From assembly GCF_030812415.1 (NCBI RefSeq), contig NZ_JAUSST010000001.1, positions 620,001 through 684,000 on the forward strand: a stretch of 64,000 nucleotides of DNA, in the 5' to 3' direction. Below, one piece after another: positions 33,597-42,335 of the stretch; the stretch's first letter is position 1, and each line of letters opens with the position of its first letter. Origin of the DNA: Paenibacillus harenae. GTDB lineage: Bacteria; Bacillota; Bacilli; Paenibacillales; Paenibacillaceae. Made by a program: the position numbers and the translations under genes. The notes under the pieces were generated by a model that searched no databases, had not been told where the DNA came from, and was given only the letters and a program-made list of their open reading frames with translations.

Positions 33597-35147
33597 TTAT
33601 TTGCGCTTTATCACTTTATCCCAGATAAGATCGCCGTTTACGGCATCGATATACCGCAGCGTTCGGTTGTGACTGCCCTCGAAGGGCAGCTCGTCCTCGG
33701 CGGCGACGGTTTCGTAAATAAGCCGATAGGAAGGCGGGGACTGCTCTTGATTAAGATGCCATCTTAGCCTTAAGCGATAATAGGCCAAATACCGCTTCGC
33801 CGCCTCCTCGGACGCAAGGGACGGCCGGAACTCGCACCGTTCCAGCTTCCGAAGCAGATCGATAGAAACACCGCTATAGAGCATAACCTCCCCCGTTGCC
33901 GTGCTGACGCAGATCGTTACCCGTTCAAGATGAACAGGGCAACCGCCAATGTAGACGGGCAAGTAGAAAAACTCCCTCTCCGCAGGCTCGACGGCATTCT
34001 CCGAACGTTCTGCCTCTTGCAGGTGAAGATAGCGATCATATTCAGGAAAAACAAGCTCCATAAACCGCTTCGCTCGGCGCCAGCACTCCGAACGGCTTAA
34101 CGGCATCGTCTCTCCTGTTTGTGCTTCACCAATACTACGTCTATAACTGCTGAAGTCTATCAATCGTCCGGTCGCTTTTTCGAACTGCAGCCTGTAAGTA
34201 GCGGTCATGTTACGCAATTGCTCGCCCCATCTGCGCTCCAGATAACCGTCAACGGTTAGAGCTTCCGCCTCCGTATCCGGCTGTTGCTCATCTTTCGCCC
34301 TATAAATAAGCGTAATGATCCCGCCATCGTCATGGCTGCGATCAAGCCTATTCCGCTCACTGTCCATGCCAAGCTTGCTTTCGATCGCGGCTCTGTCTTC
34401 TTCTGCGTAACGGAGAGGAGGCTGCATGCTCCCTTCTCTAGTCAGAATAGGAAAGCTGGGCGGCATGCTATCATGATCAGGCTCGTAGAGAAAATGGCCA
34501 GTAACAGCATCAAGTTGCTGCCCCTCCGTATGCGGTACGTAGACAAGACGGTACGTTTCATCGGCAGCATAGCCTTCATGCATACCGGGATGCATGGCAA
34601 CGATCGCGAGCTCCATACGAAGCTCCCGTATCAATTGCGACTTGATCTCCCCGGCATCTGCGATCTTCTTCGGCCATTCCGGGCTTGAGCGCTCGCCCAT
34701 CGAATAGCAATTTCGGTATCGTACCACGTTCAGCTCGGCGTCAAGCGTCAGCTCGCAGCCGGTATTCGGCAGCGCAACGCCGCCTACCTCTTCCTTGAAC
34801 GTCATATACGTGTTGCTTTGTCCTTCTTCGACATGCACCCAAGTTAGACGAGACGGCTCAAGCATATGCTTCGCTAGAAAAGCATCGGTTACCGCCTTGA
34901 CATCCTCGAGCGGACATCGGCGAGAGCTTCCTGAATGATTAGCGGATTCGATCCTCAAATCCAGCAGCGCAGCCGTGTCCAGATCCAACGCGATTTCGAT
35001 TCGCTCATCGGGCCGTCCAGGATGCTCCCATATATAGCCGCGTTCCCGCGCGTCGTCCTTCGGAATGCTGTCCTCCATCACAAGGACGTATTCAGCCGGA
35101 ATGTTCGTAACCGCCATCGCTGCCTCGCGCAGCTTGTCGTGATCCAT
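33597..35147 (-). CDS. YcdB/YcdC (DUF4901) repeat protein without signal peptide
   Basis: 516 residues from the ATG at 35147 (AAAGAGG six bases upstream). Repeating units include GEIKSQLIRELRMELAI, YRLVYVPHTEG and LDAVTGHFLY followed later by RYIDAVNGDLIW, which look like duplicated YcdB/PepSY-like modules. Many relatives are exported S-layer or spore proteins, but this one has no signal peptide or membrane helix. Function is unknown; the family may help surface protein folding or act as inhibitors. Confidence 0.7.
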   Translation of the reverse strand: MDHDKLREAAMAVTNIPAEYVLVMEDSIPKDDARERGYIWEHPGRPDERIEIALDLDTAALLDLRIESANHSGSSRRCPLEDVKAVTDAFLAKHMLEPSRLTWVHVEEGQSNTYMTFKEEVGGVALPNTGCELTLDAELNVVRYRNCYSMGERSSPEWPKKIADAGEIKSQLIRELRMELAIVAMHPGMHEGYAADETYRLVYVPHTEGQQLDAVTGHFLYEPDHDSMPPSFPILTREGSMQPPLRYAEEDRAAIESKLGMDSERNRLDRSHDDGGIITLIYRAKDEQQPDTEAEALTVDGYLERRWGEQLRNMTATYRLQFEKATGRLIDFSSYRRSIGEAQTGETMPLSRSECWRRAKRFMELVFPEYDRYLHLQEAERSENAVEPAEREFFYLPVYIGGCPVHLERVTICVSTATGEVMLYSGVSIDLLRKLERCEFRPSLASEEAAKRYLAYYRLRLRWHLNQEQSPPSYRLIYETVAAEDELPFEGSHNRTLRYIDAVNGDLIWDKVIKRK

Positions 35148-35216
35148 AGACAACCTCTTTATCTCCTATTCGGCATCGTCTATCCGGATTCGACGCCAAT
35201 CCGTTGATCGTCTGCG

Positions 35217-35729
35217 TTAACGATTGTCGATCTTCTCCGGATAGAGATCGTGATTCATTAAGCGGTACTCCGCCATTTGCTCGTATTTGGTGTCAGGACG
35301 ACCCCAATTGCAATACGGATCGATAGAGATGCCGCCTCTCGGCGTAAATTTACCCCATACCTCAATGTAACGCGGATTCATGAGTGCAATCAAGTCGTTC
35401 ATAATAATATTCATGCAGTCCTCGTGGAAATCGCCATGGTTGCGGAAGCTGAACATATACAGCTTGAGCGACTTGCTCTCGACCATTTTCACATCGGGAA
35501 TATAAGAAATGTAGATCGTCGCGAAGTCCGGCTGCCCCGTCATCGGGCACAAGCTGGTAAATTCGGGACAGTTGAACTTGACGAAGTAGTCTCTGTTCGG
35601 ATGTTTGTTATCGAACGTCTCCAAAATATGAGGCGCATATTCGAAAATATATTTGGTTCCTTGATTGCCAAGCAGCGTCACGCCGTTCAGTTCTTCCTTG
35701 CTTCTTCCTTCCATGCCGTTAGCCTCCAT
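35217..35729 (-). CDS. queF: NADPH-dependent 7-cyano-7-deazaguanine reductase
   Basis: 170 residues, type I QueF. The catalytic Cys lies in [15 protein letters not shown] and the catalytic Asp in [22 protein letters not shown] is the NADPH-binding signature. It reduces preQ0 to preQ1, the last free-base step of queuosine synthesis. It ends the preQ1-riboswitch-controlled operon queC-D-E-F; 25 bases separate it from queE. Confidence 0.97.
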   Translation of the reverse strand: MEANGMEGRSKEELNGVTLLGNQGTKYIFEYAPHILETFDNKHPNRDYFVKFNCPEFTSLCPMTGQPDFATIYISYIPDVKMVESKSLKLYMFSFRNHGDFHEDCMNIIMNDLIALMNPRYIEVWGKFTPRGGISIDPYCNWGRPDTKYEQMAEYRLMNHDLYPEKIDNR

Positions 35730-35754
35730 CTCTGTTCAATATCATTCAAAAGTG

Positions 35755-36489
35755 CTAAACGCCCTTTTTATTGCCCCATACCCATGTATGCAATTGCGGC
35801 AGCACATGCACGCTCCGCAGCTCCGTGCTATGCATCACTTTCTCGATGAGCCATTCATAGCGTTCTACCAAATAGGGCAGCATCCGCGCTGGCTCCGTCT
35901 CTTGCAGGTTCGCATTGCCCGCCTGAACATAGAACGGTACGGACGGGTAGCGGAGATGGACGAATGCCGCATATTCCAAATCCAGCTCGTCGAACACGAC
36001 CGTCTTCATGCAGAAGCTGCTCGATTTGCTCTGCAGCTTGCCCACAATGACGTCAAGCACTTCCCAATCCGTTGCCATGCCGGAGCTCGGAGGCTTCGGC
36101 GATAGCGTCAGATCGTCGATGTCCCAGAACCAATCCTGCCAGCGGCTGCCTTGCGTCTCAAGCGCGGAACGAATTCCGCGTTCTTGCAGAGCTTCTATCA
36201 ACTCCCCTAGCCCTGGAAGCAAGGCTGGATTGCCTCCTGAGATCGTCACATGATCGAAGGTTTCTCCGCCTAGCGCAAGCAGTTCCTGTATAATCTCCTC
36301 CGCAGTCAGCATCCGTATATCGTCCTTGCCGCTGCCGTCCCAGGTGAAGGCGGAATCGCACCAGCTGCACCGATAATCGCAGCCCGCCGTGCGAACGAAC
36401 ATCGTTTTGCGGCCGATGACCATGCCCTCGCCCTGTACGGTTGGTCCGAACAGCTCCATTACCGGGATGCGCTTCGCATTATCGCTCAT
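35755..36489 (-). CDS. queE: 7-carboxy-7-deazaguanine synthase (radical SAM)
   Basis: 244 residues. The radical-SAM cysteines are in AGCDYRCSWCD (C-x3-C-x2-C). The substrate region has ELFGPTVQGEGMVIGRKTMF and TISGGNPALLP (SAM-binding GGNP). It turns carboxy-tetrahydropterin into carboxy-deazaguanine. It overlaps queD by 11 bases. Confidence 0.97.
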   Translation of the reverse strand: MSDNAKRIPVMELFGPTVQGEGMVIGRKTMFVRTAGCDYRCSWCDSAFTWDGSGKDDIRMLTAEEIIQELLALGGETFDHVTISGGNPALLPGLGELIEALQERGIRSALETQGSRWQDWFWDIDDLTLSPKPPSSGMATDWEVLDVIVGKLQSKSSSFCMKTVVFDELDLEYAAFVHLRYPSVPFYVQAGNANLQETEPARMLPYLVERYEWLIEKVMHSTELRSVHVLPQLHTWVWGNKKGV

Positions 36490-36931
36490 CGTTTACCGCC
36501 GCCTTCCGCTTCGGCCGATATAGACAGTAGCTCGTCGGCGTCTCGCGGAGAAACACCTGAAGGACGTGCGGCCGATTGGCCGTACCGTCCAGATAGCTCT
36601 GCACAAGCTCGGCGATCGTGCGCGCTACGACCTCCGTCGTCGGAAATCGCTCCGGCAGCTCGTCACTGAAGCTCTCTGTATCGTCATTCAGCAACGAATG
36701 ATCGAACCGATCGTGAATAAGCCGCTTAATAATGGCGAAGTTCACGAGAAAGCCGGACCGGTCGAGCTCGTCGCCCGCTACCGTGACATTCGCATAATAC
36801 GTATGCCCGTGCATTTGACGGCACTTGCCCGCACCCTCGGACGGCACATAATGCGCGGCGGCGAACTGAAAGTCTTTGTTAAGCTCGTAACTATAATCAT
36901 GCGCGACCGAAGGATAGATTTGTTGAAGCAT
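36479..36931 (-). CDS. queD: 6-carboxy-5,6,7,8-tetrahydropterin synthase
   Basis: 150 residues. Zinc ligands: FAAAHYV and CRQMHGHTYYANV (H-x-H); the catalytic Cys is in GAGKCRQMHGH. It converts dihydroneopterin triphosphate to carboxy-tetrahydropterin. The stop shares its last base with the queC end and it overlaps queE. The tail RPKRKAAVNDER is slightly longer than in minimal QueD. Confidence 0.97.
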   Translation of the reverse strand: MLQQIYPSVAHDYSYELNKDFQFAAAHYVPSEGAGKCRQMHGHTYYANVTVAGDELDRSGFLVNFAIIKRLIHDRFDHSLLNDDTESFSDELPERFPTTEVVARTIAELVQSYLDGTANRPHVLQVFLRETPTSYCLYRPKRKAAVNDER

Positions 36932-37599
36932 CAGCCTATCGCCTCCTTGTCGCGCTTAACAGCCAAATAATCATCGAAACCTTTCCGGCGGAGCATACAA
37001 GCCGGACAATGCCCGCAACCGTCCGCTTGAATACCGTTATAGCAGGTCAGCGTCCGCTCTCTTACGAAATCGAACGCGCCAAGCTCATCGGCAAGCGCCC
37101 ACGTCTCTGCCTTATTCAGCCACATCAGAGGCGTATCGATAACGAATGGATAATCCATCGATAAATTTAGCGTCACATTGAGCGACTTCACGAATACGTC
37201 CCTGCAGTCGGGATATCCGCTAAAGTCCGTCTCGCATACGCCGGTTACAATGTTCTTAGCGCCGATCTGCTTCGCCAGCACAGCCGCGAACGTCAGAAAA
37301 AGCATATTGCGGCCGTCAACTACCGTCGAAGGCAGCTCGCCATCTTTATGCTCAATCTCGATATCGCCTCGGGTCAGCGCATTAGGCGCTAATTGATTCA
37401 AGAGCGACATATCCAATATATGATGCTTAACGTTCAAGTCCTTCGTAATTTGAGAGGCGCATTCGATTTCCAGCTTATGGCGCTGTCCGTAATCGAACGT
37501 CACCGCCTCTACTTCTTCGAATCGCTCCATCGCCCAGAATAGGCATGTCGTGCTGTCTTGTCCGCCGCTGAACACGACGACTGCTTTGCCTTGCTTCAT
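36931..37599 (-). CDS. queC: 7-cyano-7-deazaguanine synthase
   Basis: 222 residues from the ATG at 37599 (GAGAGGAAG upstream); an upstream in-frame extension is not conserved. The PP-loop SGGQDSTTC, the [10 protein letters not shown] segment and the zinc-binding C-terminus [14 protein letters not shown] define QueC, which forms preQ0 from carboxy-deazaguanine with ammonia and ATP. It is first in the queCDEF operon, which follows the riboswitch and its terminators. Confidence 0.97.
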   Translation of the reverse strand: MKQGKAVVVFSGGQDSTTCLFWAMERFEEVEAVTFDYGQRHKLEIECASQITKDLNVKHHILDMSLLNQLAPNALTRGDIEIEHKDGELPSTVVDGRNMLFLTFAAVLAKQIGAKNIVTGVCETDFSGYPDCRDVFVKSLNVTLNLSMDYPFVIDTPLMWLNKAETWALADELGAFDFVRERTLTCYNGIQADGCGHCPACMLRRKGFDDYLAVKRDKEAIG

Positions 37600-37692
37600 G
37601 CTCCATCTTCCTCTCGCCTGTAGATCGTAGATCGCAGAAGAAAGAGATCGCCCTAATTCCATCCATATGCATGCGTTTCTATAGCAAAGAAA

Positions 37693-37724
37693 CGGCGCGA
37701 AGCGGGGACTGCCGCTTCGCGCCG
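37693..37724 (-). terminator. Second hairpin between aptamer and queC
   Basis: CGGCGCGAAGCGG pairs exactly with CCGCTTCGCGCCG around CAGTCC on the minus strand and is followed by TTTCTTTG. It is stronger in pairing than the first terminator but less T-rich. Confidence 0.7.
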
Positions 37725-37735
37725 AACGCAAAAAG

Positions 37736-37761
37736 ACGAGGCTTTGGAAAGAGGCCTTCGT
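37736..37761 (-). terminator. First terminator below the preQ1 aptamer
   Basis: On the minus strand ACGA-A-GGC pairs with GCCTCGT across 11 bases with one bulged A, followed by CTTTTT. It lies five bases beyond the aptamer tail and is the expected riboswitch-controlled stem. Confidence 0.8.
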
Positions 37762-37765
37762 TTTG

Positions 37766-37803
37766 CATAGTTTTTTATAGAGGGAGTTCGCGAACCTCTC
37801 CCG
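37766..37803 (-). promoter_or_regulatory. preQ1-I riboswitch aptamer
   Basis: On the minus strand AGAGGTTCGCGAACTCCCTC is followed by TATAAAAAACTA. This is the class I preQ1 aptamer: a GAGGTTC stem, a C-rich loop binding ligand, a CTC closing strand and the A-rich tail that folds back into the pseudoknot. It lies 167 bases upstream of queC and should switch off the operon when preQ1 is abundant. Confidence 0.92.
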
Positions 37804-37888
37804 GCCGCTTGCAGCGCCGGAATTTCTTCTTCAGTTGTATATCAGTACTATAGCACAGCCGATTCCGCTTGGGAACTGGCAGTTCGAG

Positions 37889-38428
37889 CTAATGGGCCAA
37901 AGATTTCAGTTGCCTTAACGTCTGCACCATATGGTCGGCAAGCTCGGGGATGTCCTCCATCTGCTCTTCGCCGATCGTTCTTCTGAATTTGAGTTCGATC
38001 TTATTCGTATAAAATACGGCTGCCGACGGATCATCCTGCTCATAGACGTAGCTGACTGTCTGCGTGAAGGGCATATCTTCGCCCCATATCGCTCTGATCA
38101 TGCCTTCAATCTGAGGGCACTGGGCGGTGGGCTCGCTTAACGCGACCCGGAAGCGCAGCGACAGCGTGCAGCCGGCCACCGCCGAGTCGCCACCTAGCTC
38201 CAACAGCTCGGCTGCAAGCTGCCGGAGCGAGGACGACAGCCTAACCTCGGCCGATATTCCGGAAATTCCGGCTAGCGTGAAGCGCAGCCCGAACTCGCGC
38301 GACATAACCGCCATCTCCATTCGGTCAATCCGGCCAACGATGTCGATCGCCCGGTCCAGATTGTCCAGATCATAGAAATGGTTTTCCAGCGCGACTTTCA
38401 CATTTTCGAACACGGTTGGATCAAACAT
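37889..38428 (-). CDS. Conserved hypothetical protein, unknown
   Basis: 179 residues from the ATG at 38428 (GCGAGG upstream). MFDPTVFENVKVALENHFYD, GISGISAEVRLSSSLRQLAA and PSAAVFYTNKIELKFRRTIG show a compact alpha/beta fold without signal or membrane helix. Lone gene. I do not recognise a family. Confidence 0.65.
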   Translation of the reverse strand: MFDPTVFENVKVALENHFYDLDNLDRAIDIVGRIDRMEMAVMSREFGLRFTLAGISGISAEVRLSSSLRQLAAELLELGGDSAVAGCTLSLRFRVALSEPTAQCPQIEGMIRAIWGEDMPFTQTVSYVYEQDDPSAAVFYTNKIELKFRRTIGEEQMEDIPELADHMVQTLRQLKSLAH

Positions 38429-38498
38429 CGGGTTACCTCGCAATCAGTATGGTTAATCCACTTATTCTAGACTATTTATACCAAAAAATCGATATCCG

Positions 38499-39608
38499 CT
38501 ACCGCAAATACAAATTCAGCGGCGCAAGCCCCAGTTCGCGCAACCCCTCCACGACAAGTCCGGCGACGCGAATCGCCCCGAGCTCCTGGAAGTGGGTATC
38601 GTCCTGCGCTCCATCCGGGAAATGAATGAATTCGCCCGGATACGCCCACATGAACAGCGCTTTGGACGGCTCGTCGCCCAGCTCCTCGTAAAGCAACTTG
38701 CTCTTCGCGGCCAAATCGATCAGCGGCACGTCCAGCTCGCTCGCAAGCTCTTTCATGCCCAGCAGATAATCGCCATGCGTATCGATAATACGGCCTTGCG
38801 GATCGAACTTGCGGCGATGCATCGGCGTAATAAGCACGGGTATCGCGCCTCTTGCCCTGGCCTCTTCCACATAGATCGCAAGCTTCTCCTTGTACGAGCC
38901 AAAAGGATCGGTTGCCCGCGCCTCGTCCTGCTTTTCGTCGTTATGGCCGAACTGAATCCACAAATGATCGCCGGACTTCATACCGTCCAGTATGGGCTGC
39001 AATCGCCCTTCCGCTATGAAGCTCTTCGAGCTGCGGCCCGACTTCGCGTGGTTATCGATGGCAACCTCGGTCTTGAAGTAAAGCGGCAGCATTTGCCCCC
39101 AGCCCGCATAAGGAAACACGCTCTGATCGGTTACCGTGGAATCGCCGGCGAGGAAGATCGTCGTCGCCTGCTTGGCCTCCACGATATCAAGCGCATTGAT
39201 GCGCGGCGCGATGCCGGTGAAGGCAAGCCGCAGCTTGCCGTCCGTTACTTTCACGGTAAAGCTGTGCACGGCGTATTGCCCCGCGGACGTGAACGCTTTG
39301 TTCAGCACCATGCGGCCGACGCCGTACTTCAGGCTTGTTACGGTCGGGGTTATCGCGTCGCCTATCGTGACTGTAACCGTATAGAGTCCGTTCGGCAGCT
39401 TCACGATGAACGCGGAATCAAGCGGAATGCAGAAAGCGCTGCGCAATCGGTCGCCCTCGCCCCGATTCCGCGAGGTTACCCGTTCGCATGACTCGAAGCC
39501 ATAGCCGCGTTCATCGCGATAAGCCGTATCCGGCAAAATGTGAATATAATCAGAGCCCGTGGCCGGCGGTTCGCCGATTCCGAAATCAAATCGATATGTT
39601 GTTGTCAT
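38499..39608 (-). CDS. Rhamnogalacturonan acetylesterase-like SGNH hydrolase
   Basis: 369 residues, no signal peptide. The N-terminal 140 residues form a beta-rich galactose-binding-like domain (YGFESCERVTSRNRGEGDRL). The SGNH domain follows: block I FLAGDSTVTDQ (Ser nucleophile), block II AKSGRSSKSF (Gly), block III QFGHNDEKQDE (Asn), block V DGAQDDTHFQE (Asp, His). This matches the YesT/RGAE group, which deacetylates pectin fragments. It neighbours the sugar isomerase and an AraC regulator. Confidence 0.9.
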   Translation of the reverse strand: MTTTYRFDFGIGEPPATGSDYIHILPDTAYRDERGYGFESCERVTSRNRGEGDRLRSAFCIPLDSAFIVKLPNGLYTVTVTIGDAITPTVTSLKYGVGRMVLNKAFTSAGQYAVHSFTVKVTDGKLRLAFTGIAPRINALDIVEAKQATTIFLAGDSTVTDQSVFPYAGWGQMLPLYFKTEVAIDNHAKSGRSSKSFIAEGRLQPILDGMKSGDHLWIQFGHNDEKQDEARATDPFGSYKEKLAIYVEEARARGAIPVLITPMHRRKFDPQGRIIDTHGDYLLGMKELASELDVPLIDLAAKSKLLYEELGDEPSKALFMWAYPGEFIHFPDGAQDDTHFQELGAIRVAGLVVEGLRELGLAPLNLYLR

Positions 39609-39634
39609 CCGTGCACCTTCCTATCATCAAATTC

Positions 39635-39670
39635 AAAAAAAAGCCATTACTGCTAGAATAGCAGAACGGC
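39635..39670 (-). terminator. Terminator of the sugar isomerase gene
   Basis: On the minus strand GCCgTTcTGCTA and TAGCAgtAAtGGC fold around TTC and are followed by eight T residues. Confidence 0.88.
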
Positions 39671-39733
39671 CTCATGAAAAGGTAGACATTTAACGGTCAT
39701 TTTGTTCAAAATTCCGATGCGTTGATTAGCCGG

Positions 39734-41248
39734 TCAAAGCGTAACATGCTTCACTTTCATCAACTCGCCAACCTTGGCGAACAACGAAGCGTTGTGTCCG
39801 ATCGACAATGCGCAATGATGCGTCGGCGCTTCGGCGAACCAGCTCGTCATATAGTCGTCCGGCGCCTGGCGGAATTTAATGGGCGTCTGCGTATTGCCGA
39901 TACGCATAATCGGGCCGTTCGTCGACTCCCCTTCGCTCGAGATAAGCTTTAGCTTGCCGTCGCCCGTCTGCGTCACGTTCAGCGTCGTCACGGCTCCCGT
40001 ACGCACCTTGGCCTCCACGGAGACGCCCGTGCCTTGCTTGCCGTGATACAGACCCATCCCCCGAAGGACCGGCCTGCCTTCGGAGATTGCGATATGGAAC
40101 GGTCCGTCATGTCCGAGCAGAATCGTATCGTCTACATAATCAACGACAACGATTTCGGAGAAGCTGCCTCCCGTTCCGAGCAGATCGCATATCTTCATCG
40201 CGACGGCCGTCTTCAGATCGCCTTCGCCCGAACATGGAATACCGCGCGCCGTGAGCAAGGAATGGCCGACGATAAAACCTGATTGCAGCTTCTCGTATTC
40301 GCCGCCCGGAGCGCCGTGGTAGTAGTACGAGAGTGCGTCCAGATCGTATTCGCGCACGAGACGCTCCTGGGCCGCCGCTACCTTGCACGACCATTCGAGC
40401 TGCTCCTCCGTCGGCTTCCTCGCAATCGGATCGGACGGCGAGTCGCCGCTGATCCGGAACATCCGATGCACCTCGTCCAGCTTCGACTTCAATTCCTGCG
40501 GCGTTACTTGTCTCAGTTGGCGATCGAGATCGCACATCTCCAGCACTTCGACATGCAGCCCCGTCTGCGCCTGAATCATCGTGAAGTCGCTGTACATATC
40601 GAGCATGCCGCTATACGTATTGCCGAGAAAGCCGAATCGGCTATGCTGCAGATTGCGCGGAACGGCGGCAGCGCGCACCCATTCTTCAATCACGGCCCAG
40701 GCACGTACCGCTTCCTTGCGTTCATGCGTGATTTCGTTCGTCAATGAAATAGCAGGCGTATAGTCGAGGCCAAGCAATCCGCTGACGACGCGGAACGGAA
40801 TAGCTGCGCGATTGAACGCGTTGGCGAACTCCGGAACCGGGCATGCGCCGCAATGCGCCAGCCATTCGCCCGTCGTCGTCCGGTCGTAGCTAATGCGCTC
40901 CGTCGGCTGCAAATTAAGAAATACGACCGGCGCCTTATTGATCTGATGCACGGGCAGCACGGTCGAGCTCGTCGAGTAAGTAGCGGCATGGCAGAACACC
41001 AGATCCACCTGCTGCTCGTTCAGCCACTCCCCTGCCTTGCGACCTTCTCCTTCCGTATCGACAAGTCCGTAGTTGAACACGTCTCCCCATGCGGACATCC
41101 GCTTCTCGATGTATTGCCCGTATTCGGTCAATCGTTCCCGAAGGCCGGGAAACTGCTCCCAATACGCTCTAAGGCCGACAGAATAGAGACCGATTCGCGC
41201 CTTCTTGCTTGGTTTAATGGCAGATATTGACGTCACCTTTACCACCAC
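39734..41248 (-). CDS. L-fucose/L-arabinose isomerase-family protein (AraA-like)
   Basis: About 504 residues from the GTG at 41248; GTG codons at 41245 and 41236 are also possible. NLQPTERISYDRTTTGEWLA, HCGACPVPEFANAF, GIPCSGEGDLKTAVAMKICD and HDGPFHIAISEGRP match the L-arabinose isomerase superfamily, with Mn-binding Glu/His residues in these blocks. The substrate could be arabinose or another deoxy- or acidic sugar. It is transcribed divergently from an AraC regulator and lies by a pectin esterase, so pectin side-chain sugars are plausible. Confidence 0.78.
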   Translation of the reverse strand: MVVKVTSISAIKPSKKARIGLYSVGLRAYWEQFPGLRERLTEYGQYIEKRMSAWGDVFNYGLVDTEGEGRKAGEWLNEQQVDLVFCHAATYSTSSTVLPVHQINKAPVVFLNLQPTERISYDRTTTGEWLAHCGACPVPEFANAFNRAAIPFRVVSGLLGLDYTPAISLTNEITHERKEAVRAWAVIEEWVRAAAVPRNLQHSRFGFLGNTYSGMLDMYSDFTMIQAQTGLHVEVLEMCDLDRQLRQVTPQELKSKLDEVHRMFRISGDSPSDPIARKPTEEQLEWSCKVAAAQERLVREYDLDALSYYYHGAPGGEYEKLQSGFIVGHSLLTARGIPCSGEGDLKTAVAMKICDLLGTGGSFSEIVVVDYVDDTILLGHDGPFHIAISEGRPVLRGMGLYHGKQGTGVSVEAKVRTGAVTTLNVTQTGDGKLKLISSEGESTNGPIMRIGNTQTPIKFRQAPDDYMTSWFAEAPTHHCALSIGHNASLFAKVGELMKVKHVTL

Positions 41249-41360
41249 GTTGTTTTATGAAATAATAGCTTTATATCTACATTGTAACGGCTTCCAATTC
41301 TAATAACATCAGATCATCTTGGTCAAAAATAACACAATGTTGCGAGGTGAACTTCGTATT

Positions 41361-42239
41361 ATGCGCGCATATAGCGAAAGAAGTTATCCGGCCTGGTCGG
41401 ACAGCTCCGTCAGGCTGTTCGCAACGCCGTCGGCTTTCGCCAAAGCTTCGCTGTTCTACGTGCAGGAGATCGGGTATTTCGAGACGCTCGAGCGTTATTT
41501 CACGGAGAGGGAGCAGCTCGATTCGTATCTCGTTGTCTACACTATAGCCGGCAGCGGCAGATTGACCTACCGCGGTACGACTTATCCTTTAACGGCTCGG
41601 CAGCTGTTCTTCATCGATTGCATGGATTATCAGCATTATAGGGCCGAACAGGGCCAGTCATGGGACATGCTATGGGTGCACTTCAATGGCAGCGCAGCCC
41701 GCGCCTACTATGAACAATTCGCGTCAAGCGCCGAACCTGTGCTGACGCTCCAGACGGATACGCCGGTACCGGCGCTGCTTCGTCGGCTGCTTGAGCTGCA
41801 TTCCCGCAAGAGCTTCCGCACCGAGCTGGTCGGCTCGCAACTGCTGACGCAGCTATTGACCGAGCTCGTGTTGACTGCTCAGCAGCTCGAGCTCCCAAAT
41901 GCCGATACGCCAAGCTACATCGGCGAAATTTCGCTATGGATGGACGAGCATTACGCGGATAAGCTGTCACTCGCGGAGCTGGCAGCGAAGCATGCGGTCA
42001 ACAAGTATCATTTCGCCAAGCAATTCAAACGTTATACCGGCTTTTCACCGAACGAATATCTCATTAATACGCGCATCACGCGAGCGAAGGAGCTGCTCAA
42101 ATATTCGGATCTGCCGATAGCCGAGATCGCCGTGCTGGTCGGCATCGACAATGTCAGCCACTTCATCTCGCTGTTCAAAGATCGCGTGGAGCAAACGCCG
42201 CTCGTCTACCGGAAGAAATGGCGGCAAGCAAGCAATTGA
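41361..42239 (+). CDS. AraC-family regulator (cupin + HTH)
   Basis: 292 residues from the ATG at 41361 (GAGGTGA ten bases upstream). The N-terminal cupin part has YLVVYTIAGSGRLTYRGTTY; the C-terminal double HTH has LSLAELAAKHAVNKYHFAKQ and IAEIAVLVGIDNVSHFISLF. It diverges from the isomerase gene with a 112-base control region between them and probably controls it in response to sugar. Confidence 0.93.
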   Translation: MRAYSERSYPAWSDSSVRLFATPSAFAKASLFYVQEIGYFETLERYFTEREQLDSYLVVYTIAGSGRLTYRGTTYPLTARQLFFIDCMDYQHYRAEQGQSWDMLWVHFNGSAARAYYEQFASSAEPVLTLQTDTPVPALLRRLLELHSRKSFRTELVGSQLLTQLLTELVLTAQQLELPNADTPSYIGEISLWMDEHYADKLSLAELAAKHAVNKYHFAKQFKRYTGFSPNEYLINTRITRAKELLKYSDLPIAEIAVLVGIDNVSHFISLFKDRVEQTPLVYRKKWRQASN

Positions 42240-42335
42240 GTTTTATTTTTCGCCCTTGACCGACATGACTCTAGTTCCTCTCGTAAAGTTTGCGTTAGGC
42301 GCGGAATTCCGTATACTTATAGATAGGATGCATAC

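Noticed and set aside
38592..39491. Plus-strand open frame opposite the acetylesterase
   Set aside because: Shadow of the SGNH hydrolase gene; no ribosome site.
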